Of a stretch of 64,000 nt of DNA, positions 43,399 to 55,533 are shown in pieces. Below the pieces are notes generated by a model. The model made no database searches. It saw only the letters and a program-made list of their open reading frames with translations, and was not told the origin of the DNA. The stretch is from Garcia nutans (Eukaryota; Streptophyta; Magnoliopsida; Malpighiales; Euphorbiaceae): contig CANTUV010000004.1 in assembly GCA_947685225.1 (NCBI GenBank), forward strand, positions 14,291,001-14,355,000. The letters run 5' to 3'. Position 1 is the stretch's first letter. The number at the start of each line of letters is the position of its first letter. The position numbers were made by a program, and so were the translations under genes.

Positions 43399-45230
43399 GT
43401 ATCCCTCACACAAAATACCATGGGTAGTTTAGGTTATCCTAGCACATGCACTTTATGCAGCTATTGTAATGCAAGGTATAAGATTCTAAATAGTTAATTA
43501 TAAAATAATATATGAATCAATGAAATCAATTTCTCAAATGTTCTCGGCAAAGTTGCCTCTGTGCCCACCTGGTCTGGAACACTCCCGGTGTATGGTTTTT
43601 CAACCTTTGCATTGTTAGGTTGCTGATCTTAAGGATCCAACATCTTAAGGGCCGTGAGAATGGTGTCACCACCTATTGAGGACTGTATTCGGGAAGTTAG
43701 GTATGCATGGGAATAATAGGAACTATCTTACCATTTGCATATGCTCAGTTCATCAAAATCAGCCTCCTCTATGATTTATGTATTATTAAATTGGAACTAT
43801 TTAGAATATCATATACTAAAGCGGCTTTATTTAAAATAGGTAAACAATCCATTCGTCACAAGATATAAAACCCATACATTACATGATGATGCATGTTTTG
43901 CGTATGTTACAAAAATAATAACTAAGTATCCACCATAGTGGAAACATGACAATACAATCCTCCAAAAATAAATATAAGGAAATAATGAATTGATTACATA
44001 ACTAAAATAAGCCTACTACATTTTCTCTAAAAAAGGAAAATTAAATTAGAAGCCAATATGCATCAGATCTACGAGATGATGGAATATGTATGTATGAATA
44101 TGATGTTATGCCATAAAATATAATGAATTAAATCATAATAAATATAAATGAAGATAATTATGAAATAAGGATAATTGAAATGGAATACATAAATAAGAAA
44201 ATCTAACTTTTGAACTTTAGACTATCAAATTTGATAATAAAGGATTATTGAATTCAATGGTAAAGGGGTTAGGCAGAATGACATCAGTAAAGTTCCTACT
44301 TGCCATGTCCTTTTAGTCTTTTTGATAGTAAGACTATCAAACTTGACAATAGGAATGTTGAATCGATAATCTTCTAATCACTTTATGTTCTTTTTAATTA
44401 TTTCATCACCTAAACCATGTTATGATCACATAGCTCATTATTTAACCCTTTGTGGTTAGTCTAGTTTAAAATGTATTTACAAGACTACACATAAGTTCCA
44501 AAGAAAATGGATTTGACTAGGTTTCTTTACTATTAAGTTGCAAATTATAGAGTAGATGGAGAAGATTATCGAGTTTGATTATAAAATTATCGTGCTCAAT
44601 GATATTCTTGCACCAGCCAAAAAACAGTTTATTTGATGTGATTTTCAAAACTTGCACGTTAAATTTCTATACCTAAGATGGTTTAAGCATGAACATCTTA
44701 TGAACAAACTAGATTAACTTCTAAGAGACATGTTCTTTATAGGTTAAACCTAAAAATCAAAGATTCTCCTTAGGTTCTTTAGATTTTCATTCATTTCAAT
44801 CCATTTTAATACATTAGTCTTACATTTATTAGTTTCATTCATGTTTCTTTAGTTTAGTCTGCATATTACAACATATTTAATTAATCCATAGCTTGAAATC
44901 ACCTCCAAAAACTATTAAGAATGAAGAGATATACCTCATAAGTATTTTTCACCTATTTACCAAAGTTGTGTACCAAGGGAGTTTGTTCTGCTATTGGTGA
45001 TCTTCTCTTGGTTTTGGTTGGTTGGTTCAAGTGGCTATCGTGTCAGGCTTCCTATTGGAGGCTTTTCCCTATTTTTTTTTTACTTTCGATTGGTCATTGG
45101 ATCTCCTAAATAGGTACACTACACTTGAAATTAATAGGCAAATGATAGTTGTGTCTGAGGTGGGATTATTGAATTCAATAAAGGAAACTATCGAATTCAA
45201 CAATTCTACCTCAACTCATTAATCTTCTCT
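43399..45230 (-). mobile_element. Diverged Tat-like LTR and leader fragment (host of chromovirus A)
   Basis: On the minus strand, from about 44000 to 43560, the sequence follows the Tat LTR end. I see a GAGGAGGC...TTTTGATGAA block, CATGCATACCTAACTT, GGCCCTTAAG and finally AACCATACACCGGGAGTG, compared with AACCATTCCACCGGGAGTG in Tat1 and Tat3. After the LTR end, TTGTGTGAGGGATAC near 43399-43413 resembles TTATGTAAGGGATACC in the Tat2 leader. A CATGTTTCCAC...GTGG stem remnant lies at 43930-43955. Divergence is much larger than among Tat1 to Tat3. The left side is cut by chromovirus A; the right end is unclear. No coding content is seen. Confidence 0.55.
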
Positions 45231-45233
45231 TTT

Positions 45234-46281
45234 TCACATCTCAAAAATCTTTGGAAAATTATCACATTTGACAGTGGTACTATCAAATTTGTCGATTTTT
45301 CTCAGAATTTCACAAGGTTTCATTTTTAGGTGTCTACAAACATATACATCTAATACGAAAACATTTACCTCCAATATTGCGTTGGCAAATTTTTGAAGCT
45401 CACTAACTGATGCAATAAATGTAAATACATTATCGGATGAAATTGAAGAAAATTTATTAACCAATCTATATTCTTCAAAAATGTTTTTAATCACTCTATA
45501 AATATTATTGGAAGTCTTTTTACCATAAAAAATATGAAATGAAATTAATCTTTTTTGAACATTTCATTTAGCATTAATCTAATGACATGTTATACCTATG
45601 TAAGAGTGCACTTGCCAATAACCACTCCAAATATCACTACAAATAGAAACATGTGTACTCATATTTAAAACTAAAATTTGCAAATATTTTTCTCTTTTAT
45701 ACAAAAAAAAAAGAAAGAAAGAATGTTTTAAAGTATTTCTAGGAACATATTTTGCGCTAAGATTTAATGTATTTTGATAATATCTAACAAAATCAACTTT
45801 TCACCAAAATGATATGAAAAATACTCAATTGAAACCATTTTTACCATTTCTTCTTTATTTTTATTATCAGAATAACCAAATGATAATTGAGATAGAAGTT
45901 TAGAAGACATGAACCCAAAAACTTACATTTGAGCATTGTCGAGTCCGATTTTGTAGGATGTTTTTACTCTAAATATCTCTTGAATGTGTCATATCCATCT
46001 CTAATTTTAAATTTGTATGCATGCTCACAATAATTGCAAATCACATCAAATAAATTTTAAAAATTTTCTTTTTTTAAATGAATTTGGAACATATGGGAAG
46101 TGAGTAATCTTTTTTTCTCTTCTTGAACAACCAGTTGACTTTCTTGAGTGGAAAATTGATGCGATTGTTGAATATCATCATCATTTTTAGTTTCTTCCAT
46201 TATATTTTCTAGGACAATTGGCCTAGATTATTCATCAATTATCTTGCTTGATTGAAAATATGAGTCTTTTTCTCTTGCCAT
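45234..46281 (-). pseudogene. hAT-superfamily transposase remnant
   Basis: An ATG at 46281 starts MAREKDSYFQSSKIIDE. A BED-type zinc finger is recognisable (CNYCEHAYKFKIR, then TFKRYLE*KHP near 46010-45960). The core reads HVSICSDIWSGYWQVHSYIG near 45640 and VQKRLISFHIF, followed by NIFEEYRLVNKFSSISSDN (45494 down), which matches the hAT catalytic block ICSDIW...H and the DN motif. The C-terminal dimerisation domain is not found. Several stops and frameshifts disable it. I find no clear terminal inverted repeats or 8-bp target duplication, so the element limits are unknown. Confidence 0.8.
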
Positions 46282-46934
46282 TTTTTTAGAAAATATAATG
46301 TAATAAAATTTGAAATAAAAAAATAATAGTGTATGAGAAAAAAATTAAAAATAATAGAAAAAAATTTAATTATAAAATAAAAATAAAGTAATTATAATTA
46401 TAATTTAGAGAATATTGAAAAAAATATAAAGAATATAGATTGTAGAAATATTAGAGAGCAAATAAAAAAAATATTAAATTATATAGAATATTGAAAATTG
46501 TAATATAATTCGGATTTAAGATTGTAACGTAATGTAAATTGAATATTGTAATGTATGAGAACAGAAGAATGAATAGAGAATAAGAAAATTTGAGTTTGGA
46601 AAAATGTGAAAAAAATTTAAAATATTTATATGTGGTATTCATAAAGAGTAAAAAGAAAATCTAAAAATAAAAAATTAAATCAAAAGTACAACATCAATTG
46701 TGAATTGGTCATTGGACTAGCCTATGCAAGTACAAGCTAAGCCTATACTATAGCAAAGGCTAGCCCATGCCAATAGCTTATATTATTCGCATAGGCAATA
46801 TCTCAACCAACGGTCATGAGACCATTTGTTGGTTGCCCTTTGCTTGGGCCAGCTGGCTTGCAATGTATAAGTTGTTGCAAGTTTTGGTAGTTCAAATCGT
46901 GAGTTCAAACTACAAAAAATTGTTGGTTTAACAA
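46282..46934. other. AT-rich flank of the hAT remnant
   Basis: A very AT-rich run lies at about 46290-46680. A short region of repeated TAGCCTATGC / GCATAGGC motifs in both orientations follows (about 46715-46805). The latter could be sub-terminal repeats of the hAT element. No gene is seen. Confidence 0.35.
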
Positions 46935-48400
46935 TTTATTAAAGAACAAATGCCCATTTTAGACCTTATACTATAGTGTGAACTTATAATTAAACCTTAT
47001 AGTTTTTTTAGACCAAATTAGAACCCTTTTTTTTTCAAATTCAAGCAAAATTGGAACTTTTTCTTTTCAAATTCAAGTCAAATTAATTTTTTTTTACAGG
47101 ATTATTAAACTAAGTTATCAGTAAGGCCAATTTGGGCTTGGTATAATTTAGACTTCGATTAAATGTTAGAGTTCAAATTGAACTTTAAAAAATATTTACA
47201 ATTTTTTTAATATTAATATGATATTTTTAAAAATTATTTATTAATATTAATAAATAATTTTTATAATATTATAATATTATAATAAGTTATAATTTTAGCA
47301 AATAATTTATAATATTATAAATTATGATTTATTAATATTAAAAATTTTAATATTAAAAATTATTTTAATATAAGGACCTATGATTTTTTAATATTAATAA
47401 TTTATAGTACCAATAAATAATTTTTATAATATTATTAATATTATAAATAAAAATATAAAAATTACAAGAAATATAAAATATAAAAATAAATAACTTTTTT
47501 ATCATTTCTCTTTTTCATGCACATATCACTCCCAACCCCCACCCAATCACCGCGAACCAATATGGCTACCATAGTTGTCAGCCACAAGCTCCACCACTAT
47601 ACTTAGTCATTTACCAATAACTATCAGCCCTTTCAATACAATAATCTATTGAAGTCTAACCATACAACCTATATCAACCCAGCAGATTTGCCATTGTGAT
47701 TGTTTTTATATTTTTTTTGTATTTTTCATATTTTATTTTTTAATATTAATTTATATTATTAATACCATTATAAATTTTTTTGTATTTTTATTTATTTATT
47801 TTATAATTTGCTTTAATTTTATATTTTATATTTTCAACATTAATTTATTATATTCATAGTATTATAAAAATTATTTATTAATATGATAAATTATTAATAT
47901 AAAAAAATTATTGAACCTTATATTAAAATATTTTTTTAATATTATAATTTATAATATTAATAAATTATAATATTTTTTAAATTTATAAATTATAAATTAT
48001 TTGTTAAAATTATAATATTATAAAAATTATTTATTAATATTATAAATTATCAATATTCAAAATTTATTTATTAAAAAGTATTTATTAATAAATAATTTTT
48101 AATAATATTATATTAATATTAATAAATTATAAACATTTTTTAAGTTCAATTTCGATCCTGATATTTAATTAAGTTCAAATTAGTTCCTGATATTAAATCA
48201 AAATCCAAATTAGACCTTCCTTTAGCTTAGTTTAATAGTTCCATCAAAGAGTTCTAATTTAGCATGAATTTGAAAAAAAAATCTAATGTGACTTGAATTT
48301 GAAAAATAAAAATTTCAATTTGATGAAAAAAAACTATAAAGTTCAATTTTGATTTCACGTTATAGTATATAGTCTAATTTAAATGTTTCTCCTTTATAAA
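46935..48400. mobile_element. Long-TIR (foldback) element, about 1.47 kb
   Basis: The left 250 bp (46935-47190) and right 250 bp (48125-48400) are inverted, imperfect copies. Matched pairs include TATACTATAGTG/TATACTATAACG, CCTTATAGTTTTTTT/CTTTATAGTTTTTTTT, TCAAATTCAAGTCA in both, GGATTATTAAACTAAG/GAACTATTAAACTAAG and TCAAATTGAACTT/CGAAATTGAACTT. The middle is extremely AT-rich (TTAATATTA runs), apart from a GC-richer island at about 47515-47690. No transposase is present. It could be a Mutator-type or other non-autonomous element. A target-site duplication is not convincing. Confidence 0.72.
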
Positions 48401-48864
48401 AATTAGAAACATGAACTAAACCAAGAATTAAAGTTTAGATTTCAGTTTGACCATAATTTCAATTTTAACAAATTGTAGGTCGATTGGTCTCAATTCCAAG
48501 CATTGCTATGGCCATGTGCTATGCTTAGCTTGGATTGTTGGTCATTTAGTTTTGGTTGTTCTTCTTTCTCTTTTTTTTTAATGAAAAATTTGCCTATAAA
48601 TGTGTGGCATTTTAGTCCAAATTTTTAATCCTAAAATATAAAAAGTTTAGTATAATTTTAACTTTTAATGGTAAAGAATTAACCAATTAGTATTTTGTTT
48701 TAGTGGTAAGATATATTAGTCTTTTTATGAAGTTTTAAAGGTAAAAGTGAAAGTAATAAGTGGTTTGACTGACTAGTAAGGTGAAATTATTTCACGTATA
48801 AAAATCAAAATTTAAAAAATAAAAGTAATGATATATACTCTATAGTAATATTGTTGCCAACTCT
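48401..48864. other. Unassigned sequence before LARD2
   Basis: This is AT-rich sequence without open frames, repeats or element ends that I recognise. ACTCT at 48860-48864 is the left target-site copy of LARD2. Confidence 0.4.
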
Positions 48865-50779
48865 TGTAACACCCCCATACCCTATATAAATACTATACAT
48901 ATACCGGGTATACATACAGTACGTATATAAAGTATAAGAATGTCACTTTTTGTTACAATTTAAAAACCTTTAGCTGAGTTCAAACAATATTACATTAATT
49001 TAAAGAACATTTACAAAGTCATTATACTTTTAATGATCTTACATATATATAATAATCTTAACTTTACCAAAGCTTCATTTATACATATGAATACATTTTT
49101 GTCAGAAATACAACATAATTAAATTATACATGTATGCATCACCTTCTAGTTGGTCTCGACATACTCTTACTCTTCTCGTGGCATAACGATTGACTTCAGA
49201 TCTACCACCTACTCACCTGCGCGATTACACAACCGCGCTAAGCCCGAGAGCTTAGTAGTACAAATAAATAATATAAACATACATTACAGAAATTCAAACG
49301 TATATATATATATATATATTAACTTCATGTACCATTAGTTTCTTATCATGTTTTTTTCCTTTTCAATTACACCTTTTATATATCTTTACTAATCTCATAT
49401 ATTATATACATATACACATAACAATAACACAAACCATAATTCCATAACTAATACGCATAATGTCTACATCAATACACATATTACATGTCATACTATATTT
49501 TCAGGATCTCATCTTTCAACTTAGCTTCTCAAGCCATATTTCTTTTCAATAGTTTACTTAGGTATTGTAATCATATCATACTTCCTAACATTACATTTCA
49601 CTCCATAGTGCATATCAAAACAAAGACAAATACGTATCTCATTATTCATTTGTTTAACCATTCAAGAATCACATTTAAACAAACACAAGCATGGGCCCAA
49701 AAAGGATCTAATATGTTATTCAAAGTTCAGAGTTACTGCTTTGGTCCATATCATAATTATCAAGCCCGTAGGCGATATATATATATCTCTATCCATGGAT
49801 AGGGTAACAGACCCAGTCTCTTGGACATCAACCCGGCTAAACTCGAGGAGATCCTCAACCCGGCTAGACTGTTACTATTTTTGAGGCTTACGACCCGGTC
49901 TTTTCACCCTAAAAATATCATATTTCACATATTTCACATTTCTCAACTGGAATCGGCTTACGACCCGGTCATTTCACCTATCCAGTGATTCATAGGCATG
50001 CCGCCAAAACCAAAACTCTGAAAATTGAATAACACATTAGGCACACAATCTTTTCATTTATATCGTTATACATTTCTTTCTCAATTCATTTCTCATTTCA
50101 TTTTCATAATCAAATAGGCAATCATGCCTTAATCATCTCATTTGCATCATTATAGCCAACAACCATGGCTTCATTCATTTAATTTGTATCATTATAGCCA
50201 ACCACAATGGCATTACATCTCATTAGGCTCAAATCAAATAAAAGCAATTCATCATTCAAATATTCATCGTAAGGCATTACATCTCATCAATCTCAAATCA
50301 CATTAAAGCAATTCATCATTCAAGTATTCATCGTAAGGCATTACATCTCATCAATCTCAAATCACATTAAAGCAATTCATCATAACCAATTGCATTACAC
50401 ATACCTGTTTAGTGATCATCTTATCTTTTACATTTTATATTTCATCATTAACATATATACATAGTATTATTCATATGCATCATCAATGTAATAGGTTACT
50501 TAACACACTTATAACCAAAAGTGTTAAGATCCAAAGACATATAAATATATGCATTCAAATAGGGTTTGTACTTACCTCAAGAGCCATCACACAACACCAA
50601 ACTCATCTTCCAATAATCTCAATACTTGGATTAGGGCAAAACATTTCTTCACAACCTAATCCACAAGGAATAACACACACTTACTCAAAGATACACATGA
50701 ATTCAATACAATTATTCATTTATCAATCTCATATTCGACCCTTAGATCATAAATTACAAACCAACATCTCTCTCTAGGA

Positions 50780-50995
50780 CCCCACGGTCGTGGCCTACCA
50801 ACCCCCACGGGCGTGGCAAAGCAAACAATTCTGCCCAATTGCTCTAACAACCCCCACGGCCGTGGCGATCGTGGCCTTCCCACTCCCACGGCCGTGGCAT
50901 AGAAAGTGAATCTGTCTCCTTTGTTCAACACCTCCACGGCCATGGCTTCCAATGGCCACGGTCGTGGCAGCCAAGGGCCACGGGCGTGACATCCA
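50780..50995 (-). repeat. CCACGGCCGTGG palindrome cluster in the LARD2 3' LTR
   Basis: Seven copies of the self-complementary 12-mer CCACGG(C/T/G)CGTGG or one-base variants lie within about 215 bp. The partner LTR has seven at 57452-57655, with one local 18-bp difference near 50860. Confidence 0.88.
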
Positions 50996-51377
50996 AAATG
51001 CCTCTGTTTTTCGGACCAAACTCATGTATTCTATGTTTTCAACTTCATTAAACCCAAACATACATCAATCATACATCAATTATTCAATTTTCCAACTCAT
51101 ACATATTAAACCCTTACTAACCAATTTCAATAATCCATCATCATCCTCACAAATAACCATATTATCATCATTTAAATACCAATTTAACATATCTATAAAC
51201 TTTAATCTTTCATTAATATCATTTTCACACACCCTAACCATATCAACTAAAAACTCAATCAATAGAAATCAATATAAGAAAATGAATACTTACTTGAATA
51301 TTTTGCCAAATCTTCAATCTCCACCTTCAATTCTCTTAAAGCCCTTAAGAATTTGGTGTATATGTAGATAAAATCAC

Positions 51378-51378
<1 letters not shown>

Positions 51379-51432
<54 letters not shown>
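51379..51432 (+). repeat. TC dinucleotide microsatellite (27 units)
   Basis: A perfect TC run of 54 bp occurs in the LARD2 3' LTR. The 5' LTR counterpart (58041-58078) has 19 units. The Arg-Glu open frame on the minus strand is a by-product. Confidence 0.95.
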
Positions 51433-51435
<3 letters not shown>

Positions 51436-52030
51436 CAAGAAAAAGAAGAAGAAGAAGGAAAGAAGATCTTTTCTTCTTTTTCTCATACTTATCATATATA
51501 TATATATAATAATATAATTAAATATTACAAAAATCCCTCACCACATATTTCCTTCTCTTTGACTTCTTTTTCTTCTTTTTCTTTTATTATTATTATTAAT
51601 ATTATTATTATTAATTAAGTAATTATATACAATTACTTCTCCTACACCACTTTATACATTATGTATATGTGATGTATATGTTGGTATATGTATATCTCTT
51701 ATATATTTCTTTTATATCTCCCATATATTTTTCCAAATACCGTATATACATATCATCCTTCATATACATTTATCTCTTATAATATTTTCCTTACATATAT
51801 TACCAATATATCTTCTCATAACTACTATTCCAATATACACCAAAATCGGGGTATTAAATTAATTTGTTTCTCTTCTTTTGACTTTCATTAGTTTAACTTG
51901 TATATATATTTCCATAGATACAATATATACACTCTCTTCACTTCTTTACTCTTTCCATTAAACATACACATTAAATCAATATACAACAATAATTATTCCA
52001 AACTTTTAGGGTGCACTTTGGGATATTACA

Positions 52031-52066
52031 ATTCTCTCCCCCTTAAATAATTTCGTCCTCGAAATT
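52031..52066 (-). promoter_or_regulatory. LARD2 polypurine tract and inverted repeat
   Basis: The minus strand shows TTAAGGGGGAGAGAAT before the LTR start. The arms AATTTCG/CGAAATT lie at 52049-52066 around a four-base loop, as in LARD1. Confidence 0.8.
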
Positions 52067-55000
52067 ATCTAGTGCAATAGTAATCCATTCTTAATACAAT
52101 ACTATTTTAACTTCCATATGAAGTTAATTATATTATTAACTTATTACATCATCAAATCACCTAACTTTTACTCTCCCCCTTAGAGTCAATCATCCTCTCT
52201 AAATTTCATAACTCATTATTATATATATATTTATATATCTTATTACTTTCTCAACAAAGCAATCAAGATAATTCCTTACATTCCCAATGAATTTACCTTT
52301 ATACAAAAATTAGATCATCTAATACTATACAGGTACTTCATCCATCTATTACCTTCAAGGTATTTTATCATTTCATCTCTTTATAATTACTCTCTTAACT
52401 TAACCTTAAAAATCCTTGATTATCCTGTCATTACAATCACTTTCAACATAGACATTTATCAAACCTTAATTGATAACAATATTTTTATTTTTCACACACT
52501 TAATTCCTTCTTTAGCATGCTTTTCACTTAACATACATATTAGTACAATGCCTTTCAATTCACTTTACAAATAATCAATCTTTCCCCTTTTTATCATCAT
52601 TTACAATTGATACAACTCAATACATTCATGTCCATTTATTTGTCAGAATATTATATCATATACATTATTACTTAAATTTTATACTCTTAGTACAACTACA
52701 CATATTAAATCTCAATATTGATTTCCAACCTTAGCGAAATTTAGATCAATTGATCTATCTGTTACAATATACCCACATTTCAATCTTATTCAATTTAAAC
52801 CAACGATTAATTTATTTAAACTTATCATAAAATTTCACAATATATATATATAACCTAATTCCATTAGGGAAAACTTATATTCAAATCCTGATCTCTTCAT
52901 ATCCATATTCAGTCAAATTATCATGATAACAAATCACTTCAAATTATCTTTCAATATACATATAGTTTATTTTCTATTATCTTAGTATAATTTCCACCAA
53001 TTCTCATGATAATCTCATACCATACTTTCTATCCATAATTTATTCACTTAAACCTTAAATCCATTCACTTATTCACTTTATACCATAAACATATTCAGTA
53101 TAACTTTCAGTCACATTTTGTAATTTCTCCCTTTTAATATCTCCTTACATTTCATACCATTATAATATTTACATAATCAGCTTTCTATCACATTAGTCGT
53201 AACTCAAAACATTTTGCCTTTCTCTTTTCTTTCCTTACTTTTCATAATTATAACCAAATTTCTAACATAAAATGATAAAGTATAGTTTTACCAGTCATAA
53301 CTCTTGAGCATGTTTCTAGAAACATAATTATCAATCTCACCAAAACTACACTACCATCATGTTATCTCAATTCCAAATCTGTGGATAACAAAATTAATCG
53401 ACCAAAATATACTAAACAAATCACAGAATCATAGGAGATTAATGGTCATGCCTGAAGCTCATAAATCCATACTATTCCTTTATTATTCTGCTTCCAACCC
53501 TTCCAATTACAAAGCTAAATTATATTATAAAAATTACATATTCATTCTCTAAACTTTTGCTACACCAAGAGTTAACACATTTCAACTCCGTTTCAACCCA
53601 ATTTGCACTCGATTATATGATCATCATTAGCTTAATTCATGACTCAACAATATTATTATTATTATTATTAACATCTCTTATGTATACGTATTCAATCATA
53701 TGCAAATCTTACACAATTCCCTTTTGTTACTCCATTTCTCATCTATTTCTAATCCATTTACAATCTCTTATTATACACATATACATAAAACTTTTCCACA
53801 TGTAGATACTTTGGGACTCCAAATATTATATGATCATCAAGTTCAATGATTACCATAAAACTTTTACTGTCCATTATTACTCGAGTCCATTCTCACTCTT
53901 ACTTTCATTACATTGTCTATCTAGCTTTGCACAAGTCAAGACCTAATCTCTCTTAGGTCTACTAATATATGCAATATCATTATTAATACCTTTATATCAG
54001 TAGTTATACCACTGACATACTCATAGGCCACATTCATAATGTGACTCACTTCCGACATTCCTTACATATTACAATTACAATTACATTCATATCGAAGAAC
54101 TCATCTCACATATCCTATACATATATACATATAATTATGCAATTATATTAAATTTCTCTTTTGTATTCAATCTATACAAATTTAATGTTGATTACTTTTC
54201 TTTGAACAACATCATTTTTTTTTCATAACTTAAGTTATTTATCAACTCAACATATATATATATACTCTACTCATAATAGTTTTTCACAAAAATCTTAGTC
54301 ACATTTCTAATATGACATCCCTCTCACACTTATTTTTAAATACACTTAGTATACCTTTCATATCCATTTTCACCCTCTCCAGTCAAATGACTTAAAATAA
54401 CTCATTTTCACTTGCTTAATCACTTTCTTTTTTACTTCAAAATAAATTCCCATACTATTAATTTCATTACCCAAATTCGTAGTATTCTCATATGCAATAA
54501 TATTCATTGTAAATAGCTCATATGTTTAACGTACCTTAAACTATCGATATCTAAATAATCTTTATCAATGTTCCATTAAAATTTTAAATTCTCAAATCAC
54601 TACCTCACCTAAACTTCAATTTACAAATCTCATCTTTTCTTAATATCAACTTTTAAAAAAAAAAACATCTTATACAAATATACCACAAAGCAACATCAAA
54701 ACATATACTTTTCACAATTATTAAGCTCATTTCAAGAATCCAAATGTCACATATTACAACCATTAACACAAGCTTTCACAATATTCAAGCATATCACATT
54801 TCTAACATTGAAATCACAATGTTTGCATTAATATAACAATACAAACAATACCAATTTATCTTCTTACTTAACCAACATCATCTCTTTTTCTTTAAACAAA
54901 ACCTTAACTTCACATACCCCAAACTTTAAATAGTCACACTTTGTCTATACCAATCAACTCACTCAATATCCCACCATACTCTCTTCTTTTCAATAACATA

Positions 55001-55489
55001 CTTATCCTTATTAACAATCCAACAATATTTCCTCTCTCTAATAAACCAAACATAAGCTTTATTATGATGAGATTCAAAATGTAGAGGAAAGAGTACATAC
55101 TTTAATCTTGATTTTGTTTTTAACTCATTTCCAACTTTATTCTCCTATTCATTTCTTTATACTTCAAACACATTTAACAATTTACTTTACTATACTTGAA
55201 TAAATTCCCATTCTTTAATTTATCAATTAAATTTATATAAGTCCATATCATTTCGTTTTCTAATTTTCCTTTCATTTAAGACTTCATCCACACACTATCA
55301 TCCATCTCATCTAATTCAATTATATCACAATTCACATAATGCCACATCCGAGACCAACGTAGGTGTTAAGGCATATGCATGTATTATAAATTTCATTTCA
55401 AAACTTTTCTTTTTAATTTTATTTAAACTTTTCAAAACTTTTCTTTTTAATTTTATTTAAACTTTTCAAAACTTTTCTTTTTAATTTTA
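52067..55489 (-). other. LARD2 internal non-coding region
   Basis: 3.4 kb is AT-rich and pyrimidine-skewed on the plus strand. The only frame of note (82 codons at 53557) is low-complexity. Segments such as TTAGATCAAT-GATCTA (about 52740) and TCTGTGGATAACAAAATTAA (about 53380) have counterparts in LARD1 (about 27450 and 28035), so the two internal regions are related. No gene is supported. Confidence 0.75.
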
Positions 55490-55526
55490 CTTAGGCCGAG
55501 AATCTCAAACCTAAGCTCTGATACCA
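55490..55526 (-). promoter_or_regulatory. LARD2 primer binding site with adjoining hairpin
   Basis: The minus strand reads TGGTATCAGAGC (55526-55515), followed by outer arms CTTAGG/CCTAAG and inner TGAG/CTCG, where one pair is now a G-U pair. The layout is the same as in LARD1 and chromovirus B. Confidence 0.82.
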
Positions 55527-55533
55527 AAATAAC

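Larger units (their letters stand above)
48865..52030 (-). mobile_element. LARD2 3' LTR (3166 bp)
   Basis: Landmarks: hairpin GCGCG/CGCGC at 49219-49238; GGCTTACGACCCGG repeats (49890-49965); a direct repeat with AAAGCAATTCATCAT (50240-50385, three copies); a palindrome array CCACGGCCGTGG-like (50780-50995); and a TC microsatellite (51379-51432). Open frames here are duplicated in the other LTR and show no motif. Confidence 0.92.

Noticed and set aside
50716..51061. Minus-strand frames of 78-88 codons over the CCACGGCCGTGG cluster
   Set aside because: Gly/Arg/Pro-rich peptides here come from the palindromic repeats and change between the two LTR copies.
51259..51495. Arg-Glu repeat protein on the minus strand
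   Set aside because: It is the translation of the TC microsatellite, and the second LTR copy differs in repeat length.
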